From positions 27,922-91,921 of the forward strand of contig JAULBX010015753.1 in assembly GCA_032358255.1 (NCBI GenBank): a DNA stretch of 64,000 nucleotides, given 5' to 3'. Both the position numbers and the translations under genes were made by a program. This document shows, in pieces, positions 57,901-64,000 of the stretch (its first letter is position 1; every line of letters begins with the position of its first letter). Origin of the DNA: Heterotrichella gracilis (Eukaryota; Sar; Xanthophyceae; Tribonematales; Xanthonemataceae). Under the pieces are notes generated by a model. It was not told where the DNA came from. It was given only the letters and a program-made list of their open reading frames with translations, and did not search any database.

Positions 57901-58804
57901 GTAGGCCAAGTGTACATGAGGGCCAGGTGTACCGCATGTGTACAGAAGCGCCAGGAGCGAGTGCCCACACCCTAGCGCAAATTGGGAACAACGTCGCAAA
58001 TGCCGGCATGCACATTGACAATACCCCAACAATTCATGAACAGGAAAATACTGCGCCACTGCCAGTACACTGGTGTATCCGCCCTGTTGGATTTCGCCCA
58101 TTTTACAGTGGCTAACTAGCCAAGGGTGCACACCCCACAATCCCTAGTGGGAGTGTGGTAAAATTCCCCTAAAACCTAACCCTGGTCGGCAGCAACCCCC
58201 CTTGACCCTTGCCATTACCCTCCTGCAGGGTGGCCTGGCTGACACCGTGAAGGACGTGGGCCACTCCGATGCGCCCCTGCACGAGCGCAACGGGTACACC
58301 TTCACCAGCAAGGATGCAGGGGGGGTGAATTATGCGCTAGGGCGGGCAATCGACGACTACTTCTGCCAGGTAAGGAAGAGCCAGGCTGCACACCTCCCAA
58401 CACTCGTCCCATGCACCCCCCCTAAAACAAATACAAGGGCACACTGAGGCAAAGGTCTGACCTCGTGGAGTGTACCCGGAGTGCATAAATGTACAATTAC
58501 CGCTACAATTACATGGAATGGCGGATTGTAGTGGTAGGGGGTTTGCCCTCACCTCTCATCTGCTGAATAAGACACACGAGTGCGTGCTGGGTGCATCCAT
58601 AGCACCCAGTCTGCAGTCACCCATCTACACCCTCCCCTGGTACCATCCTAAACCTCGCTTACCCACCCTCCCCTCCCACAGTACCCCACATGGCGCCGCG
58701 ACCTGGTCCCCCGCGCCATGCTCCAGGACTGGTCGTGGTCCAGGTCAGCACAGGAGTACATCAACATCTACAGGTCATTCGCAAAAGTGGAGGCGCAGGC
58801 GTGA
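51984..58804 (+). CDS. SS3: starch synthase III (CBM plus GT5/GT1 catalytic domain)
   Basis: Plastid ADP-glucose:alpha-1,4-glucan glucosyltransferase that elongates amylopectin chains. Firm exons: 52726-52848, 53343-53471, 53893-53996, 54403-54634, 54916-55136, 55529-55805, 56130-56365, 56598-56775, 57121-57369, 57627-57860, 58229-58369, 58682-58804 (748 residues, all phases consistent). An upstream exon, 51984-52303, is tentative; the true start and transit peptide are not located. A starch-binding module comes first ([53 protein letters not shown]). The catalytic part has the ADP-glucose loop [20 protein letters not shown], then [68 protein letters not shown] and VRETGGLADTV. The last exon ends [16 protein letters not shown]. 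Introns hold tandem copies of its own exon edges and a 32-bp hairpin. Confidence 0.9.
53147..53216. repeat. 32-bp near-perfect hairpin in starch synthase intron
   Basis: Arms 53147-53178 and 53185-53216 are reverse complements with one mismatch, separated by AAGTCC. The arms begin CTGGGTGTAGTGTCCACACT. The hairpin lies between the exons ending at 52848 and starting at 53343, and would fold as a long stem in the pre-mRNA. Confidence 0.95.
55413..55479 (+). repeat. copy of starch synthase exon start ([10 protein letters not shown]) in the preceding intron
   Basis: Matches 55526-55591, displaced 113 bp, with the first 46 or so bases identical including the CAG acceptor. One extra base in the CCACCCCC(T)TGGGG run breaks its frame relative to the real exon, and later bases diverge. 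It is a credible competing 3' splice site. Confidence 0.92.
55858..55896 (+). repeat. copy of starch synthase exon end (HDWQVAAV) in the following intron
   Basis: ACATACATGGCTGGCAGGCG and following bases echo ACATACACGACTGGCAGGTG at 55787 onward, about 70 bp downstream of the real exon end. Confidence 0.75.
56441..56464 (+). repeat. copy of internal starch synthase exon sequence in next intron
   Basis: TTTTGCATGCGGAGTGCGTG and CTGG echo 56266-56289 (VFHAECML codons) with three differences. The copy directly follows TTACAG, a potential acceptor. Confidence 0.75.
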
Positions 58805-60739
58805 GGCAAGGCGGGGAGGGACAATGAGGGAGGCCAAGCGGCGGTTGCAAGTGTAGAGTGTAGAAAGGGGGGTGGGGTAGGGAGGGGTTGTATTGGGGGG
58901 TTTGATTCTTGTAGGTGTTAGTCATTTGTGTTATTGATGGTGTTAGGTCAATTTATACCACCGCTGTCAATATTGACAGCAGTGAGATGTGGTTGTGACC
59001 ACATGTGAATGTGCAGCTGTGGGATTCAGCCACAGGAGGCAAACGCCCTGCCAGGGTTTAGGGTTTAGGGTTTGGGGATTGTCGCCGACCCTTACCAGAT
59101 GAAGGTAGCTGTTTGATGTCACCCAATTCCATTTGCTCATTGGGATGGTCATTCGATTGTCCGTAGTTCATGGGCGCAAATGCGATCTGGCGCATGTTTA
59201 TTCTCTCCCATTCCAGTTTCCCATGTCTTTCAGCAACGCATCCCCCGTATTATAATTTAAAAAGTGACAGGTTTGCTGAACATGTTTGCTTACCTTGCAC
59301 TGCAACATATGCCATTTATATTGATGAATTTCACATATATGCCATTGCTTTTATGATACCAGGTATCAAGCCTGCTTATGTGATGTATGTCCTTTATGCA
59401 GCAGCGGCATGCAATCCCAGTCCTGATTAGCCTAGGGCCATTTTTTGCTCCATTTTTTTGCTGCATGGTGTATATATGCTCACACAATCATTGGCATACA
59501 TGGTATGCAATGAGCACCCAAAAACTCACACATATTCAGGAGGGTATGCCAGACTGGAAGTATCAGAATGCAGCCACATTGACACAGCGGCAAGGCAGCG
59601 CGTGGGTGACGGTGGCATGGGTGCGTGGCTGCAGCTGCGCGTGTAAATTGAGCAGCCTCAAATTTGCATGCCTGGTATCGTTGGAATCAGCGTGGCCCAG
59701 CCAGTACTTGGTCCAACTTTGCAGCTCGCACGACGCATGGCATTGCTTTTTCCAAAAGAATTTGTTGAACAATGCCATGCGGCTTGCGAGCCCCACCCCT
59801 GCTCTCACCTTCTCCATATATACATGGAACTCCTTTTGCACCTTGACCCAAAGTGTAAAGGCTTGGGGTGGAAACTTTGAGGGGAGAGCCTCTCCGAGAG
59901 GGCATGGACATTTCAGACATTCTGAAATGGAAATATTACTGGGATGCACAAAAATAACATCGATCCCGAAAATGATGATGCCAGCTCCTCCTGGGGATAG
60001 GTGCTTGACAGCTGCTGCCGGAACAAAAGTGTTTCGAGAGAGTGACAACTGCCTGTCGGGCACGGCCGTTGCCTGTCATAAGGAGGCAGCGCCCGAGACA
60101 GAGGCCAAAACTGACGGCGGCAACGTGCTTTGTAGCAAGACTTGTTGGTGGACAGCATCACTCATAATCGTGGTACCTGGTTCTTGCATGCTTTCCGGCA
60201 CTCATCTTGGAGCGTTCAAAATCGTAACTTTGGCCCTTCAGCAGATGATTCTGCGACAACACTGAGCTGTTTCGAATACCTTATCGTGTTTCTCGCTTCT
60301 GCTGTCCAATCTGGGGCTGTGGAGAAGTACAGGGCCAGTATACCGGATTGCTCATCCAGGTGGGGCCAGTGGGAACTCGAGCTGGATCACTGGGAACTTG
60401 TCCAGCTAGGGTCGTGCAACCTACTTAAATTACCATCCCGGAACAAACAACGTGGTACCAGGTCGTGACGTTGGAAGCCTGCTGTGTGCAAGCGTAGATT
60501 TGAACTTTGCCAGGTGTTTCGAAAGCCGCATTGCACGATGCAGTAGCTTGGTAGCTGGCGACCTTTGAAGCGCATTGGCGCCCCTCACGATAAAACATGC
60601 ACCTAGAGATATGAACCTTTATTGCGGAACAGTTGCCTGTTTGCGTTGACTACACCAGCTTCCGATCAGCGTTCCCCTAACAGCCTCTGCAGCCTAGTAA
60701 ACGTTTGCACGCCCTGCTGCCTACAGGAACTTGCCAACC
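58805..60739. other. intergenic region starch synthase to KH gene
   Basis: Starch synthase 3' flank and KH promoter side. It contains AGGGTTTAGGGTTTAGGGTT at about 59055-59075. Long open frames on both strands (59387-60265 + and 60063-59563 -) overlap and show no recognisable motif, so neither is called. Confidence 0.5.
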
Positions 60740-63145
60740 ATGGGGTTCGAGTCACACCTAGAAAGGAAGCTAAAGCAGCTGGTACGGTAACATTCTTGCT
60801 TCTGCACTGCTTTTGGTGCACCTTCTGCTGCTTGTTCACACAGCCTGGGGCGCCTCACTGTCCCTGACACCAGCACAACACCCTGCCCAGGGTTTGTCAA
60901 CGGAGTGCACCAGCAGCGGCAGCCCCAAAAAGGTGACCTTCAAGATCTACTTCCCTCGGCGCCCCTACAATGGTGTTGAGTACCGCGCAGCCAAGTCCAA
61001 AGATGGATACAACTTTGTGGTACGGCCCTACAGCCCGTGCACCAAAGCATTACCATCCTGCTTCACCATATTTTGTCATCAACAACTACACCTGCAACAA
61101 ACCTGCATGTGGCAGATTGCTCAGAAATATTCCCGGGCCTTAATCCATATCATCCAAACCCTGGTAAAACCCTAGTCTAGGTCTGACGCGCGCCTGCATC
61201 CACGCCTGACACCCTACCCCATACCCCTGAAATCTACCCCTGAACCCTGTAGTAATTCTCAAACCTGTGCTAGACCCTAACCCTGAACCCTGCGCAGGGC
61301 CTTGTGCTTGGCCAGCAGGGCGCCACCATCCAGCGTGTGCAGCGCGAGTCAGGTGCCAAGGTGGAAGTGCATGACAGGAACGGGAACCTCAACGGGGACC
61401 ACCCAGTGCTCACTGACCCCTCACTGCACGTGCTCATATCGGCAGACAACAAGGTGGGCGGCCGGGGCGGGGTGCAGGGTTCAGGATTCGGTGCAAAAAT
61501 AGCAAGGGTGCAAGGGGTTGGGTGCAGGGGTTGGGTGCAGTGTGTACGGTGTATGGCATAGTAACCTCAATGGGCCCACCCTTCGTCTAATAAAACTGCG
61601 CTGCATGTGCTTCTTGGCAGACAGCCATGTGCGGCTGGGGCTCTAGGGTATGCATCCTTGTCCTATCCAATTTCCTACCCAATTTTGTACATTTTCTAAA
61701 AACACTGTGTTGGTACTTGCCTGGGCTTTGTAATCTCCGACCCAATTCCCTACCTATCCTTTACCTAAAGTCCATACCTGACCCTCCTGTTTGCCCCCCA
61801 GGAGCGCCTTGAGAAGGCTGTGCGCCAGGTGACCCAGGTGCTTCAGCCACTCAATGCGCAGTTTGAGCCATTCACCATCAAGCCAAACGGCGCAGCACTG
61901 CTCAAACCCTGCCAAGGGTCCGCCACAGACAGCGACCTCCCCCACCACCATGCGGAGGGGGACCAGGAGGTTGAGCAGAGGGAACACTTCCCCTGCCTCC
62001 CCAACACAAGCAACAACAACACCCACAGCCACCAGCCGACGGCGGCGGGGGCACCACCCCCAGCGCCACAGCCTGCGCACAACCCCTGGCACAAACCGCA
62101 GTCCGCAGCACAGGTCATCACGGGCAGCCCCCCACCAGCGCTGGCCCCGCCACATTCAAACTTAAATTTGGTTTTGAAATCGAATTTGAAAGTGAATCTG
62201 GGTTCGAAGTCCAGCTCAAATGCAAGCCTGGTCATGGGCTCGCCACCAGGCATCGTCAGCTGGAACAGCAGCACTCAAGGGTCTGCCCCGGAGATGGTTT
62301 CAGATGGCGACAGCCCTCACGCCACCAGCATGCTGCGGCCTGAAGGCGCAGGTTGGGCGGGCAACACATCCCCCCCACCCCTCACGCCCCCCGCAGTAGG
62401 GGTGCAGGGCCTGCGATACTCCCCCCAACCCCAGCAGCAGCAGCAGCAGCAGCAGCAAGGGGATGCAGCAGGGGGCGACGGGTACAAGGGGTGGTCCCTG
62501 TGGGCTGAGGGTGGTGCCGACAACTTCCATGAAGAGGTGGTGCAAATTGTGGCGCAGAGCAGCCCGCTGCAGGTGGGTTTGCAGGCTGGGGTGTTGGGCG
62601 TGGTTGCACGAGGAGGCCACAGGGCCTTCATCGCCATGCATGCCCTGTCAATGTGGTCAGCATCCTGGAGACTATGGCAATTCACCCCAAGAACTGCTGT
62701 AACACAGACATCATTTTTCCTTTGCCTCGCAACCTTGTTTGCTGTATGAATATGTTACCTGAGCACATCCCACCGTCGATGTACATTCACAAGCATACCC
62801 CGTTATTAACCCCACCCCCTCTCCCCCCAGGCCTTCCATCCAATGGCCATGTGCCAGCTGGGGCGCCCCGGGCCGTACTGGGACGTCCCCTTCGCACCCC
62901 CCTACCTGCACCCCCCCTTGGTGCACATGGTGCCGTCGCCGACCTCCCCGTTCCCCGGGGCATTCTCCTCCCCCCTGCCAGGCTTTCCCCCCTCCATGCC
63001 TGGCCTCGGCTTCCACGACAGCCCCATGCTAGGGTTTCTGTCCAGCATGGACAGCGACCAGGGTCTGGGCCTGGACCCTTACCTAGGGTTTGACGATGCG
63101 GGCTATGACGCCATGGCGCTGCTCCCACAGGGGCTGGAACCCTAG
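60740..63145 (+). CDS. KH-domain (STAR/SF1-type) RNA-binding protein
   Basis: Five exons: 60740-60781, 60891-61019, 61298-61453, 61802-62572, 62831-63145, giving 470 residues with matching phases. It starts MGFESHLERKLKQL. VTFKIYFPRRPYNGVEYRAA leads into one long KH domain: DGYNFVGLVLGQQGATIQRV (GQQG is the GxxG loop), QRESGAKVEVHDRNGNLNGD, LHVLISADNKERLEKAVRQV. A long variable loop between the GxxG helix and the last strand, plus FVGLVLG, resembles splicing factor 1/BBP and STAR proteins. No QUA2 region or zinc knuckle is evident. The remaining 300 residues are disordered: Pro/Ser/Asn-rich, a run of eight to nine Gln (62431-62457), then a Pro/Gly/Met/Phe-rich end (YLHPPLVHMVPSPTSPFPGA, ending LLPQGLEP). 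Role in splicing or translational control is inference. Confidence 0.87.
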
Positions 63146-63734
63146 AGGGTTAGGGCATTGTGGGGGTGTCTCAGAGGAGGCCTCCCAAAGCTGGTACACA
63201 TGAGGCGTGGGTTGGGGGTTCAACCCCTTCAACTTGAGGCTCAAATGGCTGGGTGTGCTGGTTGCCTAATGCTGAGGTGGAGTGTGTTGTACGGGCCCGC
63301 TCGTTGTATATTGGAAACAGCTGGACGCCCTTTGTGGTTGTGGTTGAGGTTGAGGTTTTGGGCGAGCGAGCGACCCGCCCCTCCGCTGATTGGGTTTGTA
63401 TTGAATGAACACGTAATGAGTTGACAATGTGAGGGAAAGAGAAGATTTTGCACTAGTTGTTTACAAGTTGTAGGTTACAGCGCTGGCCACACCAGATATT
63501 TACGTAGTGTTGTCACATGAGTAGGGTTGTGCGAATGCGTATAAATTTGGGCCATATACTGCCATATACTGGTATATACCAGTATATACCGTATATACTG
63601 GTTAATAAAGCGTATATGTTTTGATTATTACAGTTTTGAATCAAATAAGCTGAATTGAACAGCTAAACAGCCCATGTAAACCCTGCCAAGGCACAGCCAT
63701 GCCAAAGGGATGCACACGTGTCCATTAACCACCA
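63146..63734. other. KH gene 3' flank with TATA palindromes
   Basis: No gene is supported. At 63550-63602 there is a run of overlapping palindromes described separately. Confidence 0.5.
63568..63601. repeat. nested palindromes of ACTGGTATATACCAGT type
   Basis: ACTGGTATATACCAGT (63568-63583) is a perfect 16-bp palindrome. It overlaps CCAGTATATA-CCG-TATATACTGG (63579-63601), a perfect 10-bp inverted repeat. Two direct CCATATACTG units precede them. Confidence 0.9.
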
Positions 63735-64000
63735 TCAAAAATCCAGTTTGCCGCAGTTTGGTACGTTAAAAAAAGGTTGTAGCTCCACAAGGCAGTGAAA
63801 ATCTGTTGTACGTACATACACAGCACAGAAATGTAGACCAATGTAAAACCAACTTAGTGCAACTGCTTCACTCCTCCCAGTGCTGCCCAGTGCTGCATAT
63901 GACGCGACCAGGTCCTCGTCCTCAATCAGCAAAAACCCTATGGGGTTCTTGTAGAAGAAGTTGGTGAGGTGGTGGACAGCTTTGCGAGCTTGGCTGGCTG
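63735..64000 (-). CDS. 3' end of an unidentified gene running off the window
   Basis: On the minus strand a frame enters from the window edge, reading ASQARKAVHHLTNFFYKNPI, GFLLIEDEDLVASYAALGST and onward to a stop at 63735. The first 35 residues look like a folded, conserved protein; the part after about 63870 may be intron or 3' UTR read-through. Family not recognised. Confidence 0.4.
   Translation of the reverse strand, partial: ASQARKAVHHLTNFFYKNPIGFLLIEDEDLVASYAALGSTGRSEAVALSWFYIGLHFCAVYVRTTDFHCLVELQPFFNVPNCGKLDF

Noticed and set aside
59387-60265. 292-residue open frame between starch synthase and KH genes
   Set aside because: No domain, no repeat or codon bias like the neighbours, and a long overlapping frame on the other strand; kept only as intergenic.
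61619-61649. Possible small exon ACAGCCATGTGCGGCTGGGG in the KH gene
   Set aside because: Joining exon 61298-61453 directly to 61802 aligns with KH/SF1 proteins (ADNKERLEKAV) without it.

Overview
This is a nuclear window from a photosynthetic eukaryote, most probably a green alga (Chlorophyta; a chlorophycean or volvocalean relative is my guess, not proven). The genes are split by many short GT-AG introns and the exons are GC-rich. Recognisable products are a plastid peroxiredoxin Q with a transit peptide, a starch synthase III, a plant-type mitochondrial bL35, a universal stress protein, an OS-9 ER lectin and a TMX1-like ER redoxin. Introns are sprinkled with TTTAGGG/CCCTAAA telomere-like fragments. 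There are no bacterial operons or Shine-Dalgarno sites. All exon structures were built by hand from splice sites, frame continuity and family similarity; none was checked against transcripts.

Layout. 1-2.4 kb (+): the 3' part of a coiled-coil gene. 3.4-5.8 kb (+): F-box/LRR gene F1 with an acidic repeat just downstream. 7.2-9.5 kb (-): peroxiredoxin Q. 10.7-11.8 kb (-): mitochondrial ribosomal protein bL35m, divergent from 12.5-15.9 kb (+): OS-9/Yos9 ERAD lectin ending in HDEI. 17.3-34.6 kb (-): six more F-box/LRR copies (F2-F7). F3 and F5 are intact, F2 is truncated, and F4, F6 and F7 are frameshifted pseudogenes. Nearly all copies keep the same upstream 5' exon and intron. 35.3-38.3 kb (+): TMX1-like redoxin. 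39.4-43.2 kb (+): RRM protein with a very long His/Gln/Met-Pro-Gly-Gly repeat tail. 44.3-45.5 kb (+): universal stress protein. 46.9-50.0 kb (+): secreted double cupredoxin with a KPPPR linker. 52-58.8 kb (+): starch synthase III (CBM plus GT5/GT1 catalytic domain). 60.7-63.1 kb (+): KH/STAR-type RNA-binding protein. 63.7-64 kb (-): edge of an unidentified gene.

The genes do not form one pathway; they are ordinary unlinked housekeeping genes plus a lineage-specific F-box expansion evolving by birth and death.

The most unusual features belong to the genome rather than to one gene. (1) Introns of at least five unrelated genes carry decayed tandem copies of neighbouring exon edges, often including the splice site, displaced about 65-170 bp (most by 88-120). 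(2) A dyad of the form AACCCT-spacer-AGGGTT recurs in introns and also inside coding exons, where it creates repeats such as the NPTG/NPAG run in OS-9. (3) Several introns hold near-perfect hairpins with 14-32 bp arms.
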